Below, piece by piece: positions 23,064 to 37,134 of a DNA stretch of 64,000 nt. The notes below the pieces were generated by a model. It saw only the letters and a program-made list of their open reading frames with translations, was not told the DNA's origin and did no database searches. The position numbers were made by a program, and so were the translations under genes. Source of the stretch: Rachycentron canadum. Lineage: Eukaryota > Chordata > Actinopteri > Carangiformes > Rachycentridae. Position 1 is the stretch's first letter. Each line of letters begins with the position of its first letter. The DNA lies in the NCBI GenBank assembly GCA_038496675.1, contig CM076653.1, forward strand, positions 22,742,452-22,806,451. Direction: 5' to 3'.

Positions 23064-23702
23064 CAGTTCATACCATGTCTCAAGGGTAGTTCAAAAGTTT
23101 AATATACTGTTAATAATTATTTGTTGGATTTGGGTAAATTAAACAATTACAACAAAATTACAATTTACACTTTCTCTGTACTGTTGATATTGACTGCTGA
23201 AAGTAACTTTTTTCCAATTAGTATTTTAAAGAGAGATACACTTAGATCCCCCTGAATAAAGTTTGGTTTCACCAAGGCTAATTGTTTAGTAGAGAAAGGG
23301 ATTATATAACCAGTTGTTCTTCCTTGGTCTCCCAGTTGAAACAGCAGGAAGTCTCTGGAGGTGAGTTTTATAGTGAATATGTTTTGGCTACCCAGATGGC
23401 AAAAGTTGTTATTGCAACATTGAATCATGCCCTGAAATTTTGCTACATGGTGGTACATAGTTTTACTTTAAATCAACGTTTCAATGGTAGTCAGACTATA
23501 CATGTTGAATAAGAGAACACTAAAGAAATATTGTCTTTGCATCATGTCCTTAACACTGAAATACTAACACTAACTTTTAATCCATATAGTCTTAATATGC
23601 TGAGTGCCCACTTTCCTGCCCAAATATTTTAAACTGAACCTTTTTGAGGTGGTTTGGTGTGGGGTGGGACTAATATTTTACACAAAGCATGGTGCATTTA
23701 AC

Positions 23703-23705
<3 letters not shown>

Positions 23706-23734
<29 letters not shown>
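23706..23734. repeat. T29 homopolymer
   Basis: 29 consecutive T, seen directly. Similar long A/T runs occur at 16696-16712, 24128-24145, 26819-26843, 34374-34398, 37105-37134, 40691-40711, 45894-45916, 51198-51221, 52752-52771 and 62360-62381. Confidence 0.95.
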
Positions 23735-23738
<4 letters not shown>

Positions 23739-23769
23739 GACAAAGAAAATTAAATGATAACCATTTGAG

Positions 23770-23832
23770 GAGGAATCCTATGTGCAACTCTTCCAACTGC
23801 TCATCATGTCTCTTCACCCTGTGGAAAAAGAG
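23770..23832 (+). other. Candidate coding exon of a small spliced ORF
   Basis: The segment begins after TTTGAG at 23769, with the T29 run as a distant pyrimidine tract, and ends in AAAGAG|GTATGT at 23832/23833. An ATG at 23780 opens MCNSSNCSSCLFTLWKK and leaves phase 2. That joins in frame to the terminal-exon-like segment at 25150, giving 60 codons in all. No family is recognised. The Kozak context is weak (C at -3). Confidence 0.2.
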
Positions 23833-25149
23833 GTATGTTTTAATCTTGTCACTGTAAGAATAATGCTGGGTGAACATTTAGCTGCAAATTGGCAGACTAA
23901 ACTTTACATGTTTCTTCAGCAATATACTGGTAGGTAGCCCAGCTGGTAACTTAGCAATACTACCAGCATTTTCTTTTTTTGAGTCCATGCTATCATCTTG
24001 ATGCTGTTACATTTTACCTCATGTTGTAAATAGTTAGCCAACTGTTGCAATATGACTTGATATGCTGCTCAAAAGGGGCCATATTTTGGTGCCACACCAA
24101 AACCAAGTAATGTAAAGTTGAATATACTTTTTTTTTTTTTTTTTTATGCTGAGAAATTTGGGGTGAACATGGTTGTTAGGTTGAACGACATGGTATAGTA
24201 AAATACTGTAAGAGTCAGTCTTAATTAATTCTAAACATTCAATGAGAAACGATGAACTAGACTTATAGTAAAATAAATGTATACACACTTGATTCATGTG
24301 ATAAATGAACTGCGGGACAAGTAATTTTACAACAGATTTGCTTGTAATATTTATGGCTTTCATAGTTGCTGCCTGTGAAGCTAAAAAAAACACTACGAAT
24401 TTTGAATCTAAAAGCAGAGCATGTTTGAATCCTCATGCACCTTTTTAGCTAAGGGATATTGCTACTAATTTTAATCCAGTTTGATCCAGATCATTTGGGT
24501 CAGAGCGACAGTTTGAAATGCCACGGAACTGCTCCATACCTGAATTATTAACGTAAGTAATTGCCTTTCTGTGTTATGTTTGATGATAAATTCTTGTTTG
24601 CTTGAAATTTAATGCATATAATTGCATAAACTTGACCTGGGAAGTCTAGCCTGGAATAGTTAAGCAAATACTGTGCAAGAAAGCTCTGCTATTTCACTTT
24701 TGTAAACCTAAAGGCATAAAAGCTGCCAGAGAGTGGAGGTAGTCAAAAGCGGAGGAGGGCAGAGTTAATACTAGCTGTCTCAACTTTAATTCAACTACAC
24801 CCCCGGCCTTATACATGGTTGCTAGTAGCTAAGGCAAGATTTCTGACAACTGTTAGAGCATTGCAGGAGAAATCTGCAGCAGCGTAAAATGCCCTTCCCA
24901 GCTTGACATAAACCAGCTGGTGGGTTAAGTCTACTCCCTACAAAAAAAAAATTCCTAACCTTAAAATGGAGTATATAGCTTAACATTTCACATTATGAAG
25001 CTTTATATTTTGCTTTTGATCAGTATATTTAATGTGGATGAACATTTAATAAGTGAAAAGCCTCTTAAGTGACTGCACTTTTCTATTTGTTTCTTGGCAT
25101 TTCATGTATAAAATATTAATGAAGTTAACCCTTGTATTTATATCAACAG

Positions 25150-25570
25150 GAAGGAGAACAGTACAACTGAGTTGTGGTATCAGGACATACTGCACGATGA
25201 GTCAGTGGAGACGGATCCATGTGATACTGTTGCATTAAACAGACAAGTGCTGATCTATACAATATATGTAATATTATGATATAATTTGTATTGTTTTTTC
25301 CCCTTACTGCATAATGTAACCTGGAAGTAGCTAAATGTTACATCATCCCCCAAACAAAACCCAGAATTATTAACTTGTCTGTCAATTTCTTCACAGTAAC
25401 AACACCAGTGCTGTGTCTAGTGTACTGTTGTTTACTACCATTGGATTGTTTTATGTTTTTGACACATGCTCAGAGAACACCTCTTGTCTGTGAACATGTT
25501 CAATTTGTCTATGAAACCATTTGTTTGCTTGTTGGATTCATCACAAATAAATACAAGAGAAACCCTCTTC
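25150..25570 (+). other. Candidate terminal exon with AATAAA
   Basis: A good acceptor (TTGTATTTATATCAACAG, ending 25149) is followed by a frame of 42 codons. It begins KENSTTELWYQDILHDE, rich in acidic residues, and ends at TGA 25277-25279. AATAAA lies at 25546-25551, with a T-rich stretch 50 bases on, as in a vertebrate poly(A) site. A second acceptor-like site (TTCTTCACAG) lies at 25396. Two frames are open here, so the coding signal is weak. Confidence 0.25.
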
Positions 25571-27174
25571 ATGTTCTGACTTTCTGTCCAAGTGGTTCCT
25601 CGTTTTTTTTTTTTTTTTAAATCCTAAATTGTTGCGTCCATGTGACCCCACACAGACTTGCGCTACCATGAATTGTAGTCTACTCCTGTAGGTGTTCATT
25701 CAAAGCACTTATGCCAGGTTTAGTGAATGCCCCCAGTCCTCATCTCTCCAACAAATTTTGCTATGCAAAGGCTCCCCTATGGGTCCCCTATGACTATGAG
25801 AAAGGGTTGATGGGAGAGAAGAGCGTAAGATGTATTTGTGAGAGCCTGTGTATGTGTCCATGTACTGGAGGTGACATGCCATTGTGTTGCAGGATGGTGC
25901 ATCATGGAGTCAGTCACTCTTTCATTGTTTAGGTACCCACCCTTCATCCATCGCGATAAAAAAACTGCCCACTTAGACGCATCAGTCAGAGACTTAGAGT
26001 TGTTACAGCTCATTTGCTATTGCATTAAAATCACTATAACATTGAAAACGGGTTGATTACAAAGTAGGGAATGATGAGGTAGGCCTTTGCTGGGTTAGCT
26101 TTGATAAACATTCAAAGTACAGTGGGATAAAATACTGTTCTTCAGTCATTGCTGATAACTTACAGATGATCTGCATTAAACAAAATATTAAGTTAATATT
26201 TAACCATCTTGTATAATGGGCTGTCATTCTTGTGAGTTATCAGGATTTTAAAGTAACAAGTCACAACCAAAATGTAAAAGTGGATTGTAGCCACATATAT
26301 AGCATTCTTTTTTTTTTCTTTTTTTTTTAAAGTTGATATTAGCAGTATATGCAGCTCACTAAGGCAAAGTTATGGCAATTTAGTTTACTTGAACAGTTAA
26401 ATGTAGCACTGTAGTATACTGTACACTGTCTGTAAACTGTGTGCTGTTTTCCCTGCCGTTAGATTCTTAATTGGGTAAATGAGCGAAAGCAATTCCTGTA
26501 CTGTAGACATGCTAAATGGAAACTAAAATGGAAGAACTGCATTGAATGATTTTCATTTTGCAACAAACAAATTCTTACTAATGAGTGGAAATCTTGACGT
26601 GGTAATCTAAGAGTGCATTTCAATCAACTTAAATCTAGAGTCAGCACCGAACCTTTGAAGACTGACAGCTTCTCTTTCTGTGCTCTAAGGCTTGGACACA
26701 CAAGCGCTTAAAGCCAGAGCTGCATTCCATAAAGGCTGAAAAAGAGTGCCTGCAATTTTGCTTTCAAAGGAGGAATTGTTATTCTGTGATTGTAGGATAA
26801 TTAGAGCTGCTCTAGTTTAAAAAAAAAAAAAAAAAAAAAAAAATGAATGACCGGCACCTGCTTAGATGTTATGCATGCGTGCACAGTGTCTGCATAGTAT
26901 TTACATGAGCAATTTGGAGATTAGTGATAATGCCTGATACATGCCCTTGGTGGAAACTTATCAGTTAAAACATTTCCACCTTGACATTTAAATGTAATTT
27001 AGATCATGTGGTATTGATGATACTTTGATATTTGAGCCAAACTGAGGGTATGTCAGCACCTGCCACTGACTGCAAATCATCAGTCACATATGAACATTTA
27101 GTGTGCACATACTGTGCTGTACTTTTGCATGCGTTTGTCTTTATTTGTAGTATAGTCCAGGTTACATCTTCTGG

Positions 27175-27187
27175 CCACTAGAGGGAG
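27175..27187 (+). promoter_or_regulatory. CTCF-like motif, forward
   Basis: CCACTAGAGGGAG fits the CTCF core well. The same 13-mer is found inverted at 29367-29379. Confidence 0.35.
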
Positions 27188-29366
27188 TAAACACTTAACT
27201 CTTGAGTTGATACCTGAATGATTAGGTTCACAGCTGTAACTGCCACTTAAAAGCTTTTACTAATGGTAATTTAATTCCTAAAGTTAAACATGAGTTAAAT
27301 TACAACACCTGTATTTGTATGATTCTCCATGTAATGCCAGCTGAACAAGTGGATTCAAAGTACCCACTCTCAATCTCAAATTAAATTTACTTAGTTTAAG
27401 ATTAAACTAAACTAACTTTGCCATTCCAGAAAATGGCAAAGGAAATTTCAGGGCACTGAAACCTTAACTTAATTCACTGTTCCCATGGGGTAGAGGAAGT
27501 TAATGAGTTGGAAATATCAACCCCCCCCCCCCCAAGGAAGCAAAAGAAATCCAGAAAAGGATTTGTGCTGAATGGGGGAAATCCCTGAACAGTTCTCCCT
27601 GTATGTGACACATGCTTTGTCTGTGAGGCAAAAACTTAAGGGGAAGATGCCTTACATTTCTGCTATATATCTTCTGAACAGCTGGTCAGGGGCTGCTCTT
27701 ACATTGAGAGCCCCCTGGAGCCACATAAGGCTCCTTGTGGATGTACTTAAAGCTGCACCCACAGAAATATAAGCCTCAGAACGGATATTCATGCAATCTT
27801 TCCCTGGTCATTAAAGTCTGACAATTGCACTGACATCTTTGTGCACTAATCATCACGTGCCAGGAAAATTCTTTTTTTTTTTTTTTTTCTTCTCAAGACA
27901 TAGACAAAAAAATGTTGAGCAAAATATTTTTGGGAAAACTGGTAGATATATTTAGCGTCAGATTAAATTGATCAGACCAATTGGTAAAACTCATGATCTA
28001 AAAGTAGGAGATGCACCTCTGGCTGCATGTGAATACAGTACAACAGCCTGACATGAACTGTCACTGAACTCTGCTTGACCCTGAATCTGAGGGTCAATCA
28101 AAGAAAGGCAAGCCACTTTTTTTCTCCTCCTTTCTTTGTTTTCAGACTTTCTGTCTCTCTATTGCTGTTACTTTCTCAAGTGAATGCACAGTTGCAGCTG
28201 GAAAAAAAAAAAAAAAATCATTGTGTCTTCAAATAAACACAAATGCCCCCGAAAAAAAAGTGAGGGGTTGTCGCCTTATTAAATGTGATAGTTCAGAGAA
28301 TGGCTGTAATTCTGTGTTTCCTGGAAGTGTTTATGAATCGTGCCAGGCTATGCTCTAGCTAAGTAATCACCCAGCAGGGGACCACATTATAGAGCTCATT
28401 CTTTCAATTAACACTGATAACAACAAAAGGGATTAACAGTCTGTGGAGAGGCTTCCCTTTTTTTTTTCCTCTCAAGGTATTCCTCTAATTTAGCAAACTT
28501 TGCCTTTTTCTCTCTGTCTTCATGCATGTGTATTCAAAGGTGTGTGAAATTTACAGTATATACGCTAAACATGTAGTCTGTGTGTGTGTGTGTATAACAG
28601 TCTGGGCCAGGTGGGTACCAGCTTTGATCAAGACAGGTGTTGCCTGAATGTGACACTTTGACAGAAGTTCACTTTCCCCCGCAGAGGGAGCAATGCTAAA
28701 ACTAACACAAAACACGAATCTGACCTGCCACACTACAGTGAGTTTACAGTTTTTGCCGTCAGTGGTGGGCAGAAAGATTTATTTATTTATTTTTTACTAT
28801 TTACTTTTATTATTTACTTACTTGATACCTTCAGGCTCTCTGACGGTGAACAACATCATCACCATCTTTAACCTCAAAAAAAAAAAAAATTGAAAAGGAG
28901 GCAAGTTCTTTTACTGGAGCGTGTGGTGTAATGATTGCATTATATTCACATAATATAAAAACCAACAGAGAATAAGTAGAAATACTTTTACTATTTGGCA
29001 GCAATTATCAGTTTATTATGTGCATTACATTGCGTTGTCTTAGATAAAAGCATAGAACTCTAGAAGAAACATCAACAAACAGGAGTGATGATACAGTGCT
29101 ATAGGGACCAGATCTACATGTGCGACTGATCAGTTTCACACACTATGTGAGTGTAGTTCTGATGTAGTGTGACACCTCTGACACTTTTTATTAATTCATT
29201 GTTTATTAATGCTTTGGCCTCATACACTGAGTGTGTTGAGACTGCGGACATGTACAATAAAATGTCATGTTTGAGTCGAGTGAATGTTAGGTTTGCAAGG
29301 CACCACAAACAGATGCGTACATGTAGAGTGTGAGATCGATTTATTTTGGAATAAACAGTCTAGTCT

Positions 29367-29379
29367 CTCCCTCTAGTGG
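29367..29379 (-). promoter_or_regulatory. CTCF-like motif, reverse
   Basis: CTCCCTCTAGTGG, the exact reverse complement of the motif at 27175-27187. The pair is 2.2 kb apart in convergent orientation. Confidence 0.35.
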
Positions 29380-31149
29380 ACATTGTCTGTTAATGGCTTT
29401 TCAGCAACATCTTCAACACACAGAAGACTTACTTTATCTGACATTTTTTGCACTGACAATTGCAAGAATTCGATCATTAAGCAAACTAGATTTTGATTTA
29501 ATATAAATTATTACCCCTATTTATTTATTTATTTTTTGACTACATTGCTGTCTCAGTATCATTTTGTATGCCAGGAAATATTCATGAGAAATCAAGGACA
29601 TCACCTGGACAGGTGACAGGAGCATGTCTGTGTGCTCTAAGAGGTATTACAGCAGGAGATGGGATGAAAATTAACATGTTGTAACCTGGGTGTTGTGTTT
29701 AAAGTTGTGCTAATCAGAGCTGAAGTAGAGTTCTACCTATTCCTGTCTGGCTGTACATACTGTACTGTACTATACTGTACATTGAGATTGTATGGATCCA
29801 GCAGACTGAGTGAGTATATGTCCATTGGTTCACCTTATTGTACCCACTTCATATTAATATTGGAAGATCAGACAGGATTAAGCAGAGGAGGTGGATGAAG
29901 AGGTGAAATGCTGCCACCTATGGCTGTGGCACGCAAGTAGCACGATCTTACATGTTATACCTTTTAAAAAAAATAAAAAAATAAAAAATCTACATGTCTG
30001 CATTATAATGTTTGACAGTGGTGCTGAGATGGTAAGTGGCCCCTGATGGATTGACAGATCCATATGAAGTACACACCAGTCAGAAGGTCTAGTGGGAATC
30101 CTTCCTCTCTGGCCATGCTTGAGTTTCTCAATCAATTTTCCCCCTGCTCCCTTTGACCCAGATCAATATCCATCATTTGAGAAGAAGAGAAAAAAGAACA
30201 GTGAGATCATCTAACAAAGATTCACAGGGGAAATGGAGGAATTGTCTTTTTCGTAGTCTGCCCTTTTTCACGCAACTGAAAAAATTAAGGAACTTATGAA
30301 ATGAATTCTCAACAGGAAGAGATCTTTCAACCCAACATTTACAAATACGTGTATCATATGAGGATACATGGACACAGGGAAGGACACACTTATGTCCTCC
30401 TTTACTGCTTTGTCTCTCCCCATGCCAAAGGAAAACAAATCTGTCTCTCTGTGTTCTAATATATGTGTTCTTTCAATGACAAACAGATGATCATTACTTT
30501 ACCTCGAGATGAATATTTAATGACACATACATACGCACACACCCTCAAAAATATGAAAAATGAAAACTGCTAGACAGGCAGAGACAGAGCAGGGTAAAAG
30601 GGAGGATACAAAGCGCTTAAGCCTCCTCATCATTACGATGGCCCCTGGTACTCAGGGCCACCAAGGAATCCCTTAATTCCTCCAGCATTATGCGCTTCAG
30701 ACTCTTTCATGTCCTCCGTATGGGAGACAGCGAATGGAGATGGGGGGGGGGGGGTCGCTGGAAAAATTCTAATATGTCTCTTGCTATGAAAAAATATGCA
30801 CATACATTTAGCATTTAGATTCTCCAAGGGCAGAACAGAGGAGATGGGCACATGTCAGCTACCATATTGTGTCTGTGTGTTTTTGTGTCTGTATGTGGAT
30901 GCATCTCCTTGTGTGTGTGAGCACATATGTTTGTGTGAGTAGGCCACTCTTAAATGGTTCAGTCTTTATTTATCCCCAGTTTGTGTCCCTGCCCTGCAGT
31001 TACCATAGTAATATTAACGATTTGGCTCCTCTGCACTGGAATTGGGAAAGGTCATGTGTTTCTATCCCGCCCTACCTAATATATGCTGTGCTAAACTGAC
31101 AGGTTGGGTATTGGTTAAACTGACGTGAGTGCCTGACTCATTGGCAGAG

Positions 31150-31470
31150 GTTAACTGGTTTCCTGTCTGGCTGACTGAATGACTGACTGGTTATTTGAAG
31201 TTCAGCCTGGCTGCTGGTTCTGCAGCTGTGAGGAAGCAAATGAAATGACTGGTAGACACGTTGGCATGTTGACTGGCTAACCCGATGAATGGCAGGCTGG
31301 CTGGATAGCTGACTGGCTTGTTGACTGACTGAAGGATTAGCTGAATGTCTGATTGACTTGTTGGTGGAATGACTGTCACTCTGACTGACTGCTGAGATGC
31401 ATGTCTGGGTGGCTTGTTGGCCAACTGCCTGACTGACTGGAGAGGTGGTTGTTTGACTCATAGACTTTAA
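31150..31470. repeat. Degenerate CTGA/CTGG minisatellite
   Basis: Irregular copies of GACTGACTG, GGCTGGCTG, TGACTGGC and TTGTTGACTGACTG recur over 300 bases, with units of 4 bases at the root. On the minus strand it yields Ser/Gln-rich frames (SQSDSQ-like, 124 codons), which are artefacts of the repeat. Confidence 0.75.
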
Positions 31471-33351
31471 AACTGATTTGGTTGGTGGCCATTTGTTTTG
31501 CCAGTTTTCCAACCCTAAAACTAAAAAAGGAACATTAAACGCAGCTGAATATACACTTCATAATACGTATATACTTTTAATGATTTGTAAGTTGCAGTGG
31601 CATTATTTTTTTGTTGATAATAACACATGCACAAATTAGCTTTAACAAGGACTGAATGAATAGGTTTTCTTGTTTCTAATTCAACAATCCTCAGGACATT
31701 TTCTGCCTTATAGTTACTGTAATAATAATAGTTACATTTGCATAAGAAGAATTGTTTGCTAGAAGTTCAATAATACAAACACTTTATATACAAAACAAAT
31801 TATTTTCTATTAAATATTCATTTGTCTGCATCCAATAGTTCAAAAACTCAGTTGTTTAAAAAAAAGTCATTGTACTATGAATGTTAGACTTCATTTATGC
31901 AGCCTGTCTGTGACCATTACACATTTATTGAAATGAATATAATTATTTTTCTATGTCAGCTCTTTGTGGTTTTTCTTGCAAATTGTCATCTAAATCACAT
32001 CCACTGATATAACGCCATGATAAGAGAATTCACATTGACTGCAGTTTGGCATAGACAGGAAAGTGTGACAGGCAATATTTCACTGCTGCGGCCACAGGAG
32101 GGCACAGCAGGCTCATCTCTCACCCTGCTGCTTTATTAAGATGGAAACAACTCAAAAGGGGGAATGATCTTTATATCTCTCTCGGCCTCCTTCTCTCCCT
32201 CTTATTCTGCATGTATCTCAAGCCTTTATTGAAATCTCCCCTCTATTCAGATGTGTCCATAATTAATTACACAATTTGGTATCATTATTCACAGATGTAC
32301 ACACACAGAGTTGTGTACTTCACCACAGCTGAAGACTTCATTATCTGTGGAACCTGCCTCTCAGAATTTCCACAGGCTTACTGGGCCTGCCTCTTCAGAA
32401 GTCTTTCAACACTCACCATCTTTTCAATAACTGCAACCACTCTTTTCTCTACAAATGATGATTTGATTATTAGAGTATCCACTTTAATGGACTTTTAGCA
32501 GGAGATGCATTGTTTTTGATGCTGTCAGATGAAGAAAAAATGTCTCCAATTGTTAAAGTTTGACAGAATCATAGAAAAAGATTTTAAGACAAGGATTAAA
32601 TAGATAAAAGCATAGTGACCATGCTTTGCTATGTCTATTACAACAATGATCAAATCTTTCAACACCATAACAAATTCGATAACATTGTATGATGACAAGA
32701 AACAAATTTTTATGTAACATCACAGCTGCACTGCTATATTAAAGTTAATTAGATTTTAATTTATGATAACTAAATTTGTAACTGTCTGAGCTGAACTTTT
32801 TCTGAATAACATGTATTTTTTTTTTATATCTTGAAAAATTGGTAGCTCAGACTTCACTTTTTTTTTAAGCTTAGTCTATTTCCTTTAACTATTTTTTGTA
32901 TTTTTTTGTTTGATATGTTTTGCAAATGTAACTTAAACTTGAACCACAACTTAAAAAAAAAAGAAATAACTTAAACTAATAACTTTAAGCAAAATATTCC
33001 ATGTTTAACCTACTTCCACAAGTCTTCTCTCACAACTTAATTATAATGTGATTAATTTTGTCAACAATAATTACATTTTTCATGACAGAATTTTAAGTAA
33101 GGGAAGATGCAAAACATTATCATAACACTCCCCATTAAGTTGTTTGTGTCTGTTTGTTTATTCAATTAAATATTAACAGCCTGCAACTAAAACTGATTAG
33201 CAGTTAATTCTCTCACACAAGTGGTCTCACAGATCTGGAGGATACAACAAACCAGACGTGTCAGTGGAGCAAAAACAACCACATGGTGAAGAAAGGAAAG
33301 TATGTCTGCATGTGTTTATTACAGTGAGGGTAGTGTTTGCAAAGACAAAAT

Positions 33352-33353
33352 AT

Positions 33354-33388
<35 letters not shown>
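33352..33388. repeat. (TA)n microsatellite
   Basis: About 18 TA units, seen directly, followed by an A run. Confidence 0.95.
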
Positions 33389-33393
<5 letters not shown>

Positions 33394-35199
33394 ATAACCA
33401 AATTGTTAAATTGTGCTGTGAAAGTGCTCAGAAACTTCTGAAGACCTTTCATAATGCAAGACCAGGATGCAATTAATGTCAAAAGCCTGAAAGTTAGTTT
33501 ATATGAAACTGCTGCAAGAAAACCATTGGATGTTGTGTAACCGAGGTCACATGGTTGTGGCATGAAACTGGTGATGTATTGGTTTGACAGTCAACAAACT
33601 GGCTTTCACCATACATTTACTTTACATACTGACGTATGCGAGGGGGCTGACCAAATGATGCTGTAAAGGTCTAGAAAGTTGTGTTCTGAGCATATATCTG
33701 ATGGCCATACTTTTAGTTTTGAGCCATCTTCCTCAGACCGTGGGCTGAACTTAATGTGCAGGTACAGCTGAACATCTAAAACCTTTGCATACATACATTA
33801 TAAGCCTGTCCTCATAAACCATCAAGGTAGGGGTTTTTAGTGTTAATCTAGGTAAGCAGGTTTTATTTATGGGTATGAATAATTGAGTATCTATTAGAAT
33901 ATCCCTCAGTCATGCATTGATGGAGGAACACATTAATATTTTAAAATATTAGTGAGACCCGGCTTTATGAGTCTTCTGTCTATATCATTTAAAAGTCCAT
34001 TTTTCCTGACAGGTCAGCTTGATGTCACTTTAAGACATGCATTTGAATGACCATGGTGACAAGAACATTAGTGAAATCATCCTTTACATGACATCCATTT
34101 TATTTTCAAAGGACCAACCTCATATCACTGTAATCACCCAATTCCATGACCACGTCAAGGTTCAAATAGCAACTCGGATATAATGTGCAACTGAAATTAT
34201 TTTAAAAAACTGAGTGATTTCTTTAAACCCTTTTGCCAAAGTGTATGTCTACCTCAGCCTAAAACTAATTTCATTGCCTGGTGCTCTATTTATTAGGTGC
34301 AGGTGAAAACTACTTAGATAGCGCAATGACGCAGTGAAATTGTATACTTCTTAGCTAATAAGTGGCTAATAGCAAAAAAAAAAAAAAAAAAAAAAAAACT
34401 CATCAAGCATGTGTTTCCTGTTGTTTAAGTATTAATATCATGACTGGTACAGATTCTGCTGTAGCTACAATACAGTGTTGTTGATGACAGCAACAGGTCT
34501 GGTGCAATTTAAAGTCGCGCCACTCGAGACATGACTTCTGCAAGAGCCACTGGAAAGAAGGAGATGACATGCAGGTTTGGCACAGTGATGACTAGATTTC
34601 TTTGGATGAGGATGGAGGATTGATGAGAACTGGTGGTGGTGTGTAGAAATGATCTTTGCTAACATTAAGATTTGTCATGGAAACGGTTCATCAGCAATGT
34701 CCATTGTGTTGATGCATGTAGTGGAAATCTGCATCAGGCAAGCCAACGTTTTGTGAGAGAACACGTGGAGTTCATTTCTCATATTTAAATTTAAGAAGGA
34801 TTTAACATGTTGATGGTCACATAATTCATTAGGTTTGTGTATGTGGTCAATACATGTTTTTGTGGCTGATGAAATATTTTAAGACTTTTTTTATTTTTTA
34901 AAATTTTTTAAATTATTTTTTTACAGTAATGTGGAGCAGGTTGTTTGAAGGAAAGAGATGCAACAAAAGAAAATTACAATTCAGTATGAAATACTCATGA
35001 AACATGGAGTATTCTAGTTAAATTATTTTTTCTTTTTGCATTTCCAACATGTAATTTCTTTCCTTCTTTTAATTTATTGTTTATATTTTGAAGCATCCTC
35101 ATATTGACAGCGTAAAACAATAAATAAAGCTGCCTTTCATGTACGGTATAGACATACATTTAAACATGCTGCCAATTAAAGAGAAATACACTCAAATAC

Positions 35200-37101
35200 A
35201 ACAGAAATGATCTTTATAATGTGGTATGCGAATTGCAGTGTGGATTTCAGTGCTGTTTTGATGTGTGAGTGCTGTTTCTGCACTGAATCTATGTGTTTGT
35301 ATGTCCCTTTATTTGCACCTGCCTGCGTGCGCATGATTACACATAAGAAGTAGGGAGTGTTATTGCAAACCTTTGTGGATGTGAACGCGTATGTTTGTGT
35401 ACCTGTGTGTATGTGTGTGCATGAGTATATGCCTGCCTTTATGTGTGTGTGAGAGATGGCAGCTGCTGTCACCCAGTGGGGCTGACAGTGGTTAAAGACA
35501 GTAAAGCTGTGTGTGTAACAGGCCTGCTGTCACTTCCTTCCATGTGTTATTTTACTTCTCTCTAATGGGCTTTATTTCATTGTCAGCTGGCAGTCTACCC
35601 CCTCCTCCTTTCCTCTTTATTTTTCTCCTTTTATTCCTTCCTTCCTCATTTTCTCTCTCTTGACACATTACAGACTGCCTTTGGAGAACAGCAGAGGGCC
35701 AGAGACCCCCTGCCAGCCATAATAATGTGGTAAAACAAGCCGACAGGTAGAGTGTGCGTGGATGTGTGCATGGATATGTGTGCACATCCACATTTGTTTA
35801 AGTTTGTGAGTTCACAGGCATGCATGTGCGCATCAATGTGTGTGTCCGTTCTTGTCTTCATGCTCATGCCATGCATGTGTCTTCCTCTGTGTGGCTTTTC
35901 CTGTGTCCTGGAAAACCTATCAAAGTCCTCCCCATTAAAAAGCCTTCTGTGGCACATTATTAGCCCCTGTTACAAGGGCAATCTATCTAAGCTCAAACTA
36001 AAGGGGAAGGAGAGGGGAGGAGGGTTGGGCATTGGAGTGGTGGGGGAGATTCCTGTCAGCTCAGTGAACATTAGCTGTCCCAGAGTGCTTGTAGCCGCAG
36101 CAGGTGTGCTGACCCACCAAGACCCATCAACCCCCTGCTTCTTTCTCTCGCTCTCTCTCTCTCTCTCTCATATATACACGCACACACCTTCACACATGCA
36201 CACGCACAAACTCAGTACAAACACAGAATTTCTGACTGTGTGCAGATACTCAAACCGACACATATGCACGAATGGATGTACACATATGCATAAGCATCCA
36301 CACACATAAAACCAGTACCAGACATTGAGACAATAGCTCATCAAATCACCTGGAGGGAGATGAAGCTATTGCATTAATAAGGGTGCAGTCTTGTATCACT
36401 ACTGTATGAGACGGGGGGAAAAAAAAAACGGCAATGCTTTATTGGTGGTTGTGGACAACACCTAATGTTTGTGATTCCTGAAGGGGAATGAAATCTGCTC
36501 ATAGAGCATAACCTGAATAACTATAATAAAAGTTGAAGATGAAAATTAAAATCCTAAATTCAATTTAAAGATAGGTCCATTATGGCTTAATTACTGAAGA
36601 AACCAACAGAACAAAATTTGAATTTTATTTACAACCCAAATCAGTGTTAACACTAGACTGTCTCTGCCTCTGTTTTTACTGTAACGTAGTTCCTGATCCA
36701 ACCTGACTCACTGCGCCTCATTTCTACCAAGCTACTCTCATTACTCTTTCTAAAAGTTTGATAATAAATCTTGCAAATCATCTGAGTGGATTTCAAGATC
36801 ACGAGGTCTGTCTGTAATATACAGCTACAGCACAAGCGTTTGTCACTACCCAGGATTTAAAGAAAAATGAACAATGCTCTGATGCGCAAATTGAAATTTC
36901 CTGTGTCTATGAATTATTTGATACGATACGTATTCACCTTGACTGCACTCTGCACTGCTCATATTTACCACATCCCTTTGCATTTACCACCTTTCCGTTT
37001 GACTGCCTCATTTGCTTTGGGAAAAAAAAGCCTAAGCTGGAAAGGTACAGAAAAAGAGGTTGGGTTCTTTATTCAAAATTCCTTTTGTATTGCTATTTGA
37101 G

Positions 37102-37134
<33 letters not shown>

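Larger units (their letters stand above)
25620..35200. other. AT-rich intergenic DNA, no gene recognised
   Basis: No exon or RNA gene is recognised. Contents are A/T homopolymers (26819-26843, 27872-27888, 28202-28217, 34374-34398), a 13-base C run (27521-27533), a 13-base G run (30742-30754) and a (TA)n at 33352-33388. There are also two CTCF-like motifs, a CTGA-type degenerate repeat at 31150-31470 and a TACTG-rich patch at 29752-29780. A POU octamer ATTTGCAT is at 31736-31743. Confidence 0.55.

Noticed and set aside
31138..31512. 124-codon Ser/Gln-rich minus-strand frame
   Set aside because: Translation of the CTGA-type minisatellite.
35752..36309. 185-codon + strand open frame
   Set aside because: Cys/His/Ser-rich frame made by GT/CA-rich and CT-rich tracts; no domain and no splice structure.
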